From positions 1 to 37,399 of the forward strand of contig CANTDX010000037.1 of NCBI GenBank assembly GCA_947652615.1: a stretch of 37,399 nucleotides of DNA, written 5' to 3'. Shown here one piece after another: positions 23,936-32,255 of this stretch; position 1 is the stretch's first letter, and every line of letters starts with the position of its first letter. Both the position numbers and the translations under genes were made by a program. A model generated the notes under the pieces. That model did no database searches and had not been told where the DNA came from. It saw nothing but the letters and a program-made list of their open reading frames with translations. Source of the DNA: an uncultured Dorea sp. Its GTDB lineage: Bacteria; Bacillota; Clostridia; Lachnospirales; Lachnospiraceae.

Positions 23936-25513
23936 ATGGAAGAAGTTAGATTTGAAGAACTGGGGCTGCGCCCGGAGATCATGAGAGCAGTGAAGAAGAT
24001 GGGATTCGAGGAAGCATCCCCTATCCAGGCGAAAGCCATCCCGGCGATGATGTCCGGACGGGACCTGATCGGACAGGCGCAGACCGGAACGGGCAAGACG
24101 GCTGCATTTGGGATCCCGCTGTTGTCGAAGATAGACCCTAAGAATAAGAAGCTGCAGGCGATCGTGCTGTGCCCGACCAGGGAGCTTGCCATCCAGGTGG
24201 CAGAAGAGATCCGCAATCTGGCCTATTACATGCACGGGATCAAGGTGCTGCCGATCTACGGCGGCCAGGAGATCGTGAAGCAGATCCGCTCCTTGAAGGG
24301 AGGCGTGCAGTTGATCATTGGGACGCCCGGACGTGTGATGGATCACATGCGGCGAAGGACGGTGAAGATGGAGCATCTTCACACGGTTGTGCTGGATGAG
24401 GCGGACGAGATGCTGAATATGGGATTCAGGGAAGATATCGAGACGATATTAGAAGAAGTGCCGCAGGACCGCCAGACGGTGCTGTTCTCAGCCACCATGC
24501 CCAGGCCGATCCTGGAGATCACGAAGAAGTACCAGACGAATGCCGAGCTTATCAAGGTGACCAAGAAGGAACTGACGGTTCCGAGTATTGAGCAGTATTA
24601 TTATGAAGTGAAGCCGAAGAACAAGGAAGAGGTACTCTCAAGGATCCTGGATATCTACAATCCCAGGCTGTCCGTGGTCTTCTGCAACACGAAGAAGCAG
24701 GTGGATCTTCTGGTTAATGGACTCTTAGGCAGGGGATATTTCGCGGCGGGGCTTCACGGGGATATGAAGCAGGCCCAGAGGGACCGTGTCATGGAGGGAT
24801 TCCGCAAGGGTAAGACGGATATCCTGGTGGCGACGGATGTTGCGGCGAGAGGGATCGACGTGGAGGAGGTGGAGGCCGTCTTCAACTATGATCTTCCGCA
24901 GGATGACGAATATTATGTACACCGGATCGGAAGGACCGGGAGGGCCGGGCGCGTAGGGCGGTCATTCTCCTTTGTCTCCGGGCGCGAAGTATATAAGCTT
25001 AAGGAAATACAGCGTTACTGTAAGACGAAGATCTATGCGCAGAAGGTTCCTTCGTTAAATGATGTGGCGAATACGAAGATCGAGAAGCTGATGGACACGG
25101 TGAACCGGATGATCGAAGAAGAAGATCTGACCACATATCTGCAGTTGGTCCAGTCGGAGGTCAATGATTCGGATTATACCAGCATGGATATCGCGGCGGC
25201 GCTTCTTAAGCTGTGCGCGGGAGGCAAAGAAGAGCCGCAGGAAGCATTTGCCGATACCGGAGCCGAAGAGCCGGGGATGGTCCGCCTGTTCATCAATGTG
25301 GGGAAGAAGGACAAGGCAAGGCCGGGAGATATCCTGGGAGCGCTGGCAGGAGAGAGCGGAATCCCGGGCAGAGTCGTCGGAACGATCGATATGTACGACA
25401 AATACACCTTCGTAGAGGTTCCGACAGAGTATGCGAGAGAGATCATCAATTCCGTAAACCATACGAAGATCAAAGGGAAATCCGTCGCGGTAGAGCCGGC
25501 GAACCAGAAATAA
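23936..25513 (+). CDS. DEAD-box RNA helicase with DbpA RNA-binding domain
   Basis: The 525-residue helicase unwinds structured RNA, probably in ribosome assembly or mRNA turnover. Motifs in order: Q motif around GFEEASPIQ, AQTGTGKT (48-55), PTRELA, TPGR, DEAD (154-157), SATMP, then the second RecA domain with VFCNTKKQVD, ATDVAARGID and HRIGRTGRAGR. The last 80 residues are a DbpA-type RNA-binding domain (MVRLFINVGKKDKARPGDIL, GTIDMYDKYTFVEVP), which in DbpA/YxiN binds 23S rRNA. The ATG at 23936 follows AGGAAGGAA; a longer frame to a TTG at 23873 or the ATG at 23909 is possible but less well placed. The protein is DbpA/CshA-like; I give no symbol because members of both types share these motifs. 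Confidence 0.95.
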   Translation: MEEVRFEELGLRPEIMRAVKKMGFEEASPIQAKAIPAMMSGRDLIGQAQTGTGKTAAFGIPLLSKIDPKNKKLQAIVLCPTRELAIQVAEEIRNLAYYMHGIKVLPIYGGQEIVKQIRSLKGGVQLIIGTPGRVMDHMRRRTVKMEHLHTVVLDEADEMLNMGFREDIETILEEVPQDRQTVLFSATMPRPILEITKKYQTNAELIKVTKKELTVPSIEQYYYEVKPKNKEEVLSRILDIYNPRLSVVFCNTKKQVDLLVNGLLGRGYFAAGLHGDMKQAQRDRVMEGFRKGKTDILVATDVAARGIDVEEVEAVFNYDLPQDDEYYVHRIGRTGRAGRVGRSFSFVSGREVYKLKEIQRYCKTKIYAQKVPSLNDVANTKIEKLMDTVNRMIEEEDLTTYLQLVQSEVNDSDYTSMDIAAALLKLCAGGKEEPQEAFADTGAEEPGMVRLFINVGKKDKARPGDILGALAGESGIPGRVVGTIDMYDKYTFVEVPTEYAREIINSVNHTKIKGKSVAVEPANQK

Positions 25514-25533
25514 TCTCCTAATACAGCGCTGTA

Positions 25534-26010
25534 CTACTCCCGTTCGATTCCCTTTGACGAGAAGAACTGTGCCGCATAAGCATCCCACTCCTTCTCCAGG
25601 GATTTGTCCAAGGTGAAGGTATTCATGGAGATGCCGGTGATGCATTGAAGGCTTGCCCCGTCATAATGGAAATTCAGGTATAATCCGGTAATCTCTTCCG
25701 GTCGGAAGGATGTAATCTTATGTTCGCTTAAGAAGGCCGGGTAGTCTTCGGGTGCAAGCGACAGGATGATCTTGAAATTCAGCGGGGTGCGTTTGCCGCG
25801 GATGATGCCGAAGCAATGGTCCCGCAGATCCTTCCAGCGGGCGTGATCCTGTTCCGGTTTCTCATCGAAGAAATCCTTGTGGAGGAAGCCGTCTATGGTA
25901 AATCTGCAGAATGTGGTAATCTCCCCTTCGATCAATACGAAGCGGTCGAAGGTATCCGCAAGAAGCAGATGGGACATACAGGATTTGGCTGACAATGTTA
26001 ACATATTCAT
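25534..26010 (-). CDS. DUF5721 family protein
   Basis: The 158-residue protein resembles DUF5721, a family seen mostly in Lachnospiraceae: MSHLLLADTFDRFVLIEGEI, TIDGFLHKDFFDEKPEQDHA, FKIILSLAPEDYPAFL and the final FTLDKSLEKEWDAYAAQFF. It has no signal peptide or membrane segment; the function is unknown. I place the start at the ATG of 26010-26008 because AAAGGAGACC lies eight bases upstream; a longer in-frame stretch up to 26181 runs through the opposite promoter and is not plausible. It is convergent with the helicase gene, with a 20-base gap holding TACAGCGCTGTA, and divergent from the SGNH gene. Confidence 0.85.
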   Translation of the reverse strand: MNMLTLSAKSCMSHLLLADTFDRFVLIEGEITTFCRFTIDGFLHKDFFDEKPEQDHARWKDLRDHCFGIIRGKRTPLNFKIILSLAPEDYPAFLSEHKITSFRPEEITGLYLNFHYDGASLQCITGISMNTFTLDKSLEKEWDAYAAQFFSSKGIERE

Positions 26011-26030
26011 ATAGTGGTCTCCTTTCGGTA

Positions 26031-26045
26031 CCCCCCGACGGGGGG
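26031..26045 (-). promoter_or_regulatory. C6/G6 hairpin in the leader of the DUF5721 gene
   Basis: CCCCCC-GAC-GGGGGG is a perfect inverted repeat 5-10 bases upstream of the AAAGGAG ribosome binding site of the DUF5721 gene. In RNA it would be a very stable 6-bp hairpin near the ribosome binding site. It could be a control element or simply a stabilising 5' end. Confidence 0.45.
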
Positions 26046-26070
26046 AGGACTCATTAAGTATAGCATATAT

Positions 26071-26099
26071 TTGACTTTTAGGGGGAAAAACAGTACAAT
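26071..26099 (+). promoter_or_regulatory. Promoter of the surface-acylation operon
   Basis: TTGACT (26071-26076), 17 bp, TACAAT (26094-26099) is a strong sigma-A-type promoter directed at the SGNH gene starting 46 bases later. Confidence 0.75.
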
Positions 26100-26144
26100 G
26101 TGTACAGATTATAAGTTGTCTGACAGAGGGAGTGCACGCAGATC

Positions 26145-26948
26145 GTGAAGAAGCAGGAGAAGAAAACGAAGAAGAAGACAAAAAGTGAAGAAAGAGACGT
26201 TGTCCTGCGTGTAGCTGTTACGGCTATGATCGTCTGGATGATCTTCGGGGGGATCGTGTTCGCCATCGGCGTGATGAATCCAAGAGAGGATCCAAGGGCA
26301 GGGCTTGCCAGGCTTGAGCAGATGGAGGCGGCGGATACGGACGAGATCGACGGCCAGATCCAGGCGCTCGAAGAGGCAGAGCGGGCGGCGGACGAGGCCT
26401 GGGCCAACCGCCCTGTGAACGAGAAGTTTGCCAATGCATATGTGCTGGGGGATTCCATTGCCCAGGGATTGTACGAGAATGCGGTGTTAGACGGTAGCCT
26501 TGTCACGGCGGAACAGGATACCGGGGTCTGTAAGTCAGAGATCAGCATGATCGAGAATCATGTATCCAGGGCGATCGAAGTGAGTCCGCAGGTATTGTTC
26601 TTAAGCTATGGCCTGAAGGATATAGAAGCGGCATCGGGGAATGCGGATATATTTGCGATGGCATATAAGAATGTGCTGGATACGCTTAAGGATGGTCTTC
26701 CGGAGACAAGGATCTATGTCAACTGCGTGCTGCCGGTTCAGCAGTTTGTGACCGATGAGAACGAATGGTACGGCAGTATACCCGAATATAACGAGAAGCT
26801 TAAGGAATTATGCGCCGAAGAGGGCGTAACATTTATCGACAACAGCAGTCTTGCCAAGGATGAATACTATTCTGAGGATGGGATTCATCTGACCAATGAG
26901 TATTATACAGAATGGGTGAACCATATGGCGGAGATTGCAGAATTGTAA
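26145..26948 (+). CDS. Membrane-anchored SGNH/GDSL hydrolase-like protein
   Basis: The 267-residue protein begins with a lysine-rich cytoplasmic tail, a membrane segment at about 20-44 (VLRVAVTAMIVWMIFGGIVF) and an outer coiled stretch rich in Glu/Ala (50-88). The SGNH esterase domain follows: YVLGDSIAQGLYE gives the nucleophile S104, and DGIHLT the D245/H248 pair. Such proteins act as acyl-transferases or esterases on surface polysaccharide alongside MBOAT proteins. The start is GTG at 26145 with GAGGGAG about 12 bases upstream; no ATG lies near. It overlaps nothing and stops 37 bases before the MBOAT gene, all reading from the promoter at 26071. Confidence 0.88.
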   Translation: MKKQEKKTKKKTKSEERDVVLRVAVTAMIVWMIFGGIVFAIGVMNPREDPRAGLARLEQMEAADTDEIDGQIQALEEAERAADEAWANRPVNEKFANAYVLGDSIAQGLYENAVLDGSLVTAEQDTGVCKSEISMIENHVSRAIEVSPQVLFLSYGLKDIEAASGNADIFAMAYKNVLDTLKDGLPETRIYVNCVLPVQQFVTDENEWYGSIPEYNEKLKELCAEEGVTFIDNSSLAKDEYYSEDGIHLTNEYYTEWVNHMAEIAEL

Positions 26949-26985
26949 CGGACAGGCAACAGTTCAGAAAAGGAAGCTTACATAC

Positions 26986-28392
26986 ATGCTATTTGACAGT
27001 GTAGTTTTTTTGTTTTCATTTTTGCCGGCGGTATTGCTCTTGTATTATCTGCTGCCGGGAATGCTTAAGAATGCGGTGCTTCTCCTGGCGAGTCTGGTAT
27101 TCTATGCGTGGGGGGAGCCGGCAGGTATCTTGATCCTTATGGTATCTGTCATATTCAATTATATCTGCGGTCTGAGTATCGCAGGCAGGATAAAAGACCG
27201 CCGCAGGGCAAGGTTCATCCTGATGGTCTGCCTGGCAGTGAATCTTGGAGCCTTAGGGTTCTTTAAATACGGGAGAACTGTGCTTACAGGCTTAGGCGCG
27301 GTGCTTCCGGTCGATATACCGTATCAGGGAGAAGTGCTGCCGATCGGCATGACTTTTTATACTTTCCAGATATTGTCTTATATTATAGATGTTTATTGGG
27401 GAAATGTAAAGGCGCAAAAGAATTTTATAGATTTTGCACTCTATGTTGCCATGTTTCCCAAGCTCCTGGCGGGGCCGGTCGTCAGATACATAAGTATTGA
27501 GAAACAGCTTGGCACAAGGCAGGTGACGGTTGGGAAGCTTGGAGAAGGGATGATGTGTCTGGTCCGGGGCCTTGCGAAGAAAGTAATCCTTGCGGACAAT
27601 GTGGGGATGGTGTACGCGAAGGTTGTATCACTTGGGGCAGGACAGACGTCGGTGCTTGGCGCATGGCTTGGCTGTGCGGCATTCGCACTGATGATCTATT
27701 ATGATTTCAGCGGATATTCAGATATGGCGGCGGGGCTTGGGAAGATGGCAGGCTTCGACTTCCCGAAGAATTTTGATTATCCCTTTATCGCAGGAAGCAC
27801 TACGGAATTCTGGTATCGGTGGCATACGTCTGTCGGAGCATGGTTCCGCGAATATGTATACCATCCTCTCGGCGGCGGCGACGCAGACGAGGGCAGGCAG
27901 GTGAGGAATATCCTGCTGATCTGGCTTCTGGTCGGCCTGTACCACGGACTTACATGGAATTATGTGGTGTGGGGCTTATACTGCGGGCTTCTGATGGTTG
28001 CGGAGAAGCTGTTCCTGTGGAGAGCGGTGGATCGGATGCCCGGTTTCCTGGGGCATATATACAGCATCGTGCTGGTGATGATCGGCTGGGTGTTCTTCTT
28101 TTGTCCCAGGGTCGGGGAAGCGTTCGCCTATCTTGGGACGATGTTCGGAGCGGGCGCACGGGGCCTTGCAGACGATCAGGGGATGTATCTGCTGGTCACG
28201 AATCTGGCCTGGCTGATCCTTGCGGCTTTGGGGACGGTACCATTTTTCCATAAGACCTATGTGAATATCATGGATGAGGGCGGTAAGGGACGGGCCGTGG
28301 TGAACGCCGTGCTCTATGGGCTGCTATTGATATTGTGTATAGTCTATCTGATCACGGGAGAACACGCCCCGTTCTTGTATCTAAGTTTTTAG
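26986..28392 (+). CDS. MBOAT family O-acyltransferase (AlgI-like)
   Basis: The 468-residue multi-pass membrane protein moves acyl groups across the membrane to a polysaccharide. AlgI-type landmarks: MLFDSVVFLFSFLPAVLLLY at the start, VLPIGMTFYTFQILSYIID, AMFPKLLAGPVVRY, YYDFSGYSDMAAGLGKM, TEFWYRWHTSVGAWFREYVY and GLYHGLTWNYVVWGLY with the catalytic histidine at about 320. The ATG at 26986 has AAAAGGAAG upstream; a longer frame from a TTG at 26935 overlaps the previous gene. The neighbours are an SGNH protein and a DHHW protein, which makes the classic acylation trio. The modified polymer is unknown. Confidence 0.94.
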   Translation: MLFDSVVFLFSFLPAVLLLYYLLPGMLKNAVLLLASLVFYAWGEPAGILILMVSVIFNYICGLSIAGRIKDRRRARFILMVCLAVNLGALGFFKYGRTVLTGLGAVLPVDIPYQGEVLPIGMTFYTFQILSYIIDVYWGNVKAQKNFIDFALYVAMFPKLLAGPVVRYISIEKQLGTRQVTVGKLGEGMMCLVRGLAKKVILADNVGMVYAKVVSLGAGQTSVLGAWLGCAAFALMIYYDFSGYSDMAAGLGKMAGFDFPKNFDYPFIAGSTTEFWYRWHTSVGAWFREYVYHPLGGGDADEGRQVRNILLIWLLVGLYHGLTWNYVVWGLYCGLLMVAEKLFLWRAVDRMPGFLGHIYSIVLVMIGWVFFFCPRVGEAFAYLGTMFGAGARGLADDQGMYLLVTNLAWLILAALGTVPFFHKTYVNIMDEGGKGRAVVNAVLYGLLLILCIVYLITGEHAPFLYLSF

Positions 28393-28399
28393 GAGAGCT

Positions 28400-29563
28400 A
28401 TGAGACAGAAACCAAATAAAACCGGAAAACTATATATCAGAAAGACGGCGGCGGCAGTGCTTGCAGGGATGCTGGGAGTGATGTCTCTGATAGAGCTGAT
28501 CCCGCTGCAGAAGTCCTACTCTGCCAGGGAGGACAGGGAGCTTAAGGGAAGGCCGGGCTTCTCTCTTAAGTCGGTTGCAGACGGAAGCTTTATGGAGGAG
28601 TACGAGACATACCGGGAGGATCAGTTTGCAGGCCGGAGCCTCTGGCTGTCAATCCGAAACGGTGTGGACCTGTTGGCGGGCAGGCGTGATTCCGGCGGTG
28701 TATTCAAGGGAGAGGACCAGTATCTTCTGGAGGAGATCAAGAAGCCGGATGAGGAGCAGCTTCAGGAGAAGCTTGACGCCATGAAGGAATTCAAGGCAGG
28801 TAACGGGAAGATCCCCATGTATCTGATGCTTGCCCCCAATGCGGCGAATGTGCTTAATGAGAAGCTGCCGCGGTTCGCGGTCACGGAGGATCAGGACCAG
28901 ACCTTCGATTCGATCCGGCAGGAGCTGGGGGATCAGATCACCTGGGTGGATATCGGCAAGACGCTTAAGGAACACCGTAAGGAGGAGATCTACTACCGCA
29001 CGGACAGCCATTGGACGACCAGAGGGGCTTACTATGCCTTTCAGAAGTTATCGGAAACTATGGGGCTTGACCAGGAGAAGACGCCCAAATGGCAGGAATA
29101 TGTGGTTACGAATATATTTAACGGCGATCTGTCGGCTAAGAGCGGATACGGCGGAGGAGTCGAGGAGTCCATCTATATCTATGCTTCCGAGAAGAAGGGA
29201 GAAGAACCCCAGATCGTAGTCGAATACGCAGATGAGGGGAAGAAGACGTCCACCCTGTATGAACGTTCGAAGCTTAAGGAGAAGGACGCGTATGGATTGT
29301 TCTTGGGCGGCGACCATGCCAGAGTGAATATCCGTACCACGGCAGATACGACAGACCGTCTGTTGCTTGTGAAGGATTCCTACGCCAACTGCCTGATTCC
29401 GTTTCTGACGCCTTATTACAGAGAGGTGATCGTGATAGACCCGGAGTATTACAGGGGGAGCCTGTCTGAGATCATGGAAGAAAATAAGATTACAAGCGTA
29501 TTATTCTTATATAATGGAAATACTTTTGCAGAGGATGAGAGTATGAGCGGGGTGCTTGAGTGA
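28400..29563 (+). CDS. DHHW/AlgX-like surface acetylation protein
   Basis: The 387-residue protein has one N-terminal membrane segment (about 15-35, KTAAAVLAGMLGVMSLIELI) and an outer SGNH-like hydrolase domain of the DHHW type. The hallmark reads YYRTDSHWTTRGAYYAF with D202/H204 (DSHW here), and LLLVKDSYANCLIPFLTPYY supplies the serine loop. DHHW proteins take part in acetylating exopolysaccharide or cell wall polymers with an MBOAT partner. It begins 7 bases after the MBOAT stop and runs into the pseudouridine synthase gene by TGATG overlap, so all belong to one transcript. Confidence 0.9.
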   Translation: MRQKPNKTGKLYIRKTAAAVLAGMLGVMSLIELIPLQKSYSAREDRELKGRPGFSLKSVADGSFMEEYETYREDQFAGRSLWLSIRNGVDLLAGRRDSGGVFKGEDQYLLEEIKKPDEEQLQEKLDAMKEFKAGNGKIPMYLMLAPNAANVLNEKLPRFAVTEDQDQTFDSIRQELGDQITWVDIGKTLKEHRKEEIYYRTDSHWTTRGAYYAFQKLSETMGLDQEKTPKWQEYVVTNIFNGDLSAKSGYGGGVEESIYIYASEKKGEEPQIVVEYADEGKKTSTLYERSKLKEKDAYGLFLGGDHARVNIRTTADTTDRLLLVKDSYANCLIPFLTPYYREVIVIDPEYYRGSLSEIMEENKITSVLFLYNGNTFAEDESMSGVLE

Positions 29564-30309
29564 TGGTAAGGCTGAACAAATACTTAAGTGATGCCGGAGT
29601 ATGCTCCAGGCGGGAGGCGGACCGGCTGATCGCAGACGGCAGGGTGACGGTAGACGGAATCCGGGCAGTTCCGGGGATGAAGGTAGAAGACCATCAGGAG
29701 GTAAGAGTCGGGAAGAAAGTGATCGGAGGCAGCGGCGGGCGGATCGTCCTGGCGGTGAATAAGCCTGCGGGCATCGTGTGTACGGAGGATCAGAGGGAAC
29801 GAAAGAATATCATCCGGTATCTGAATTACCCCCGCAGGATCACCTATGCGGGGCGGCTGGATAAGGACTCCGAAGGGCTTCTGATCATGACCAATGACGG
29901 CAGCCTGATCAACGGGATGATGCGGGCAAGATACGGGCATGAGAAGGAATACCGGGTGACGGTTGATAAGCCGGTGACAGACGGATTCTTAAGGCAGATG
30001 GCAGAAGGTGTCAGGATCACAGACCGGGAGAAGAAGCTTGATGCGGTGACCAGGCCGTGCAAGGTGGAGAAGGCTGGCAGATATACATTCACCATCGTAC
30101 TGACCCAGGGGCTTAACCGGCAGATCCGCAGGATGTGCGGGGCGCTGGGATACCGGGTGGTAAGGCTTATCAGAGTAAGGATCATGAATATCGAGCTTGC
30201 GGGACTTAAGACGGGAGAGAGCAGAAAATTAACGGAACAGGAGTTAAAGGAATTATATGAGCGGATCGAAGAGAGACAGAATGACGGAGCTGGTGCAGAT
30301 CTTAGGTGA
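29563..30309 (+). CDS. Pseudouridine synthase RluF/RluB family
   Basis: The 248-residue enzyme converts a uridine in 23S rRNA (RluF/RluB/RluE family) to pseudouridine. An S4 RNA-binding domain is at 1-60 (RLNKYLSDAGVCSRREADRL) and the catalytic domain follows, with GRLDKDSEGLLIMTNDG carrying the nucleophilic aspartate and a late GLNRQIRRMCGALGYRVVRL motif. Because it shares the RluF signature (GRLDxDSxGLL), a role at the RluF site is likely but unproven. The start may be ATG at 29563 or GTG at 29560. Its end overlaps the ligA start by 53 bases. Confidence 0.9.
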   Translation: MVRLNKYLSDAGVCSRREADRLIADGRVTVDGIRAVPGMKVEDHQEVRVGKKVIGGSGGRIVLAVNKPAGIVCTEDQRERKNIIRYLNYPRRITYAGRLDKDSEGLLIMTNDGSLINGMMRARYGHEKEYRVTVDKPVTDGFLRQMAEGVRITDREKKLDAVTRPCKVEKAGRYTFTIVLTQGLNRQIRRMCGALGYRVVRLIRVRIMNIELAGLKTGESRKLTEQELKELYERIEERQNDGAGADLR

Positions 30310-32233
30310 TGCCGGGCGCGCCTATTATCAGGAATCCAGGGAGATTATGAGTAATTATGAGTATGACCGGCTGTATGATGAGCTTCTGGAGCTTGAGCGG
30401 GAGCTTGGGATCACTTTGGCGGGCAGCCCCACGGTGAATGTAGGGTACGAGGTATTAAGCGAGCTTCCCAAGGAACGGCACGAGAGTCCCATGCTCTCAC
30501 TGGATAAGACCAAGGAAGTGGAAGAATTAAGGAAGTTTGTGGGAGAGCAGAAGGCGCTGATGTCCTGGAAGCTTGACGGCCTGACCATCGTCCTGACCTA
30601 TCGGGAGGGGAAACTCTATAAGGCGGTTACCCGGGGAAACGGCGAGGTCGGCGAGGTAATTACCAACAATGCCAGGGTATTCAAGAATATCCCGCTTCAG
30701 ATCGCTTATCAGGGAGAATTGATCTTAAGAGGCGAGGCGGTGATCGGATACCGGGATTTTGAGCGGATCAACGAAGAGATCGAGGATGTGGATGCCAGAT
30801 ATAAGAATCCCAGGAATCTGTGCAGCGGTTCCGTGAGACAGCTGAACAATGAGATCACGGCCAGGAGGAATGTCCGGTTTTTCGCATTCTCCCTGGTGCA
30901 GGCGGAGGATGTGGATTTCCATAATTCCAGGGCATATCAGATGGAGTGGCTTGAAGGCCAGGGCTTCGAAGTCGTTGAGTACCATATGGTGACGGCGGAT
31001 ACGGTGGAGCAGGAAGTTATAAAATTTTCAGAAAAAATCGCGCAGAATGATTTCCCGTCGGATGGACTTGTGCTAATATATGATGATATAGCGTATGGGC
31101 GTTCTCTTGGGCGGACATCGAAGTTCCCGCGGGATTCCTATGCGTTCAAATGGGCAGACGAGATCCGTGAGACGAAGCTTACCGAGATTGAATGGAGTCC
31201 GTCAAGGACAGGGCTTATCAATCCGGTCGCGATCTTTGAGCCGGTGGAGCTTGAGGGCACGACGGTCAGCCGTGCAAGCGTCCACAATATCAGCATCATG
31301 GAGGAATTAGAGCTTGGGATCGGTGACCGGATCGAGGTATATAAGGCGAATATGATCATTCCGCAGATCGCAGAGAACCTGACCCGAAGCGGTGTGAAGG
31401 ATATCCCGAAGCGCTGCCCAGTGTGTCAGGGGGCGACAGAGATCCGGCAGGTCGCCAATGCGAAGGCTTTGTATTGTACCAATCCGGATTGCCAGGCGAA
31501 GCATGTGAAGTCCTTTGCACTGTTCGTGAGCAGAGATGCGCTGAACATCGAAGGATTGTCCGAGGCGACTCTGGAGAAATTCATCTCTCTTGGATATATC
31601 CGGGAGTATGCGGATATCTTCCACCTGGACAGGTATCAGGAGGAGATCCAGTCTATGGAAGGGTTTGGGGAGAAGTCTTACCGGAATCTTACCGACAGTG
31701 TGGAGCGTGCGAGGACGACGACCCTGCCGCGCGTGATCTATGCTCTTGGAATCGCGAATATCGGGCTTGCCAATGCGAAGATGATCTGCAAGGAATTCCG
31801 GTATGATGCGGAAGCCATGCTTAAGGCGCGGGAAGAGGAGTTGAATGAGATCCCGGGAGTCGGCGGGGTGATCGCGAAGGCATTCGTGGATTATTTCTCC
31901 AATGAGCAGCATGTACGAAGGTTCCGGGAACTTTTGGAGGAACTGGTGATCCCGGAAGAGAAGATCGATGAGACGAAGCAGATATTTGCAGGGGTCAACT
32001 TCGTGATCACCGGAAGCGTGGAGCATTTCGCCAACCGGGGCGAGGTGAAGGAGCTGATCGAGAGTCTGGGCGGCAAGGTGACGGGATCCGTTACCTCCAA
32101 GACGAATTATCTCATCAACAATGATGTGACCTCCACATCATCTAAGAATAAAAAGGCGAATGACCTGGGAATCCCGATCATATCGGAAGAGACATTTCTT
32201 GATATGGTGCAGCAGAACGCATCAGAAGCATAG
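30257..32233 (+). CDS. ligA: NAD-dependent DNA ligase, divergent form
   Basis: The 658-residue protein has the LigA layout: adenylation domain with K105 in SWKLDGLTIV, OB fold, zinc finger (CPVC...CTNPDC near 390-410), helix-hairpin-helix repeats (ARTTTLPRVIYALGIANIGL, LNEIPGVGGVIA) and a C-terminal BRCT (FAGVNFVITGSVEHFANRGE). It seals nicks in replication and repair using NAD. It is divergent: the usual TRGDGxxGEDVT reads TRGNGEVGEVIT, and KIDGLA reads KLDGLT. This is a known variant in Clostridia and still has the core lysine, so it is probably active. The start overlaps the pseudouridine synthase gene by 53 bases; AAAGGA lies just upstream, and a second ATG at 30281 is possible. Confidence 0.93.
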   Translation: MSGSKRDRMTELVQILGDAGRAYYQESREIMSNYEYDRLYDELLELERELGITLAGSPTVNVGYEVLSELPKERHESPMLSLDKTKEVEELRKFVGEQKALMSWKLDGLTIVLTYREGKLYKAVTRGNGEVGEVITNNARVFKNIPLQIAYQGELILRGEAVIGYRDFERINEEIEDVDARYKNPRNLCSGSVRQLNNEITARRNVRFFAFSLVQAEDVDFHNSRAYQMEWLEGQGFEVVEYHMVTADTVEQEVIKFSEKIAQNDFPSDGLVLIYDDIAYGRSLGRTSKFPRDSYAFKWADEIRETKLTEIEWSPSRTGLINPVAIFEPVELEGTTVSRASVHNISIMEELELGIGDRIEVYKANMIIPQIAENLTRSGVKDIPKRCPVCQGATEIRQVANAKALYCTNPDCQAKHVKSFALFVSRDALNIEGLSEATLEKFISLGYIREYADIFHLDRYQEEIQSMEGFGEKSYRNLTDSVERARTTTLPRVIYALGIANIGLANAKMICKEFRYDAEAMLKAREEELNEIPGVGGVIAKAFVDYFSNEQHVRRFRELLEELVIPEEKIDETKQIFAGVNFVITGSVEHFANRGEVKELIESLGGKVTGSVTSKTNYLINNDVTSTSSKNKKANDLGIPIISEETFLDMVQQNASEA

Positions 32234-32255
32234 GAAGAGAAAGTGAGGAAAAAAG

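Noticed and set aside
25522..25533. Terminator between helicase and DUF5721 genes
   Set aside because: TACAGCGCTGTA is a perfect palindrome but leaves no loop and has no T-run.
26011..26181. N-terminal extension of the DUF5721 gene
   Set aside because: It crosses the opposite-strand promoter and has serine-rich non-family sequence; the ATG at 26010 has a clear ribosome binding site.
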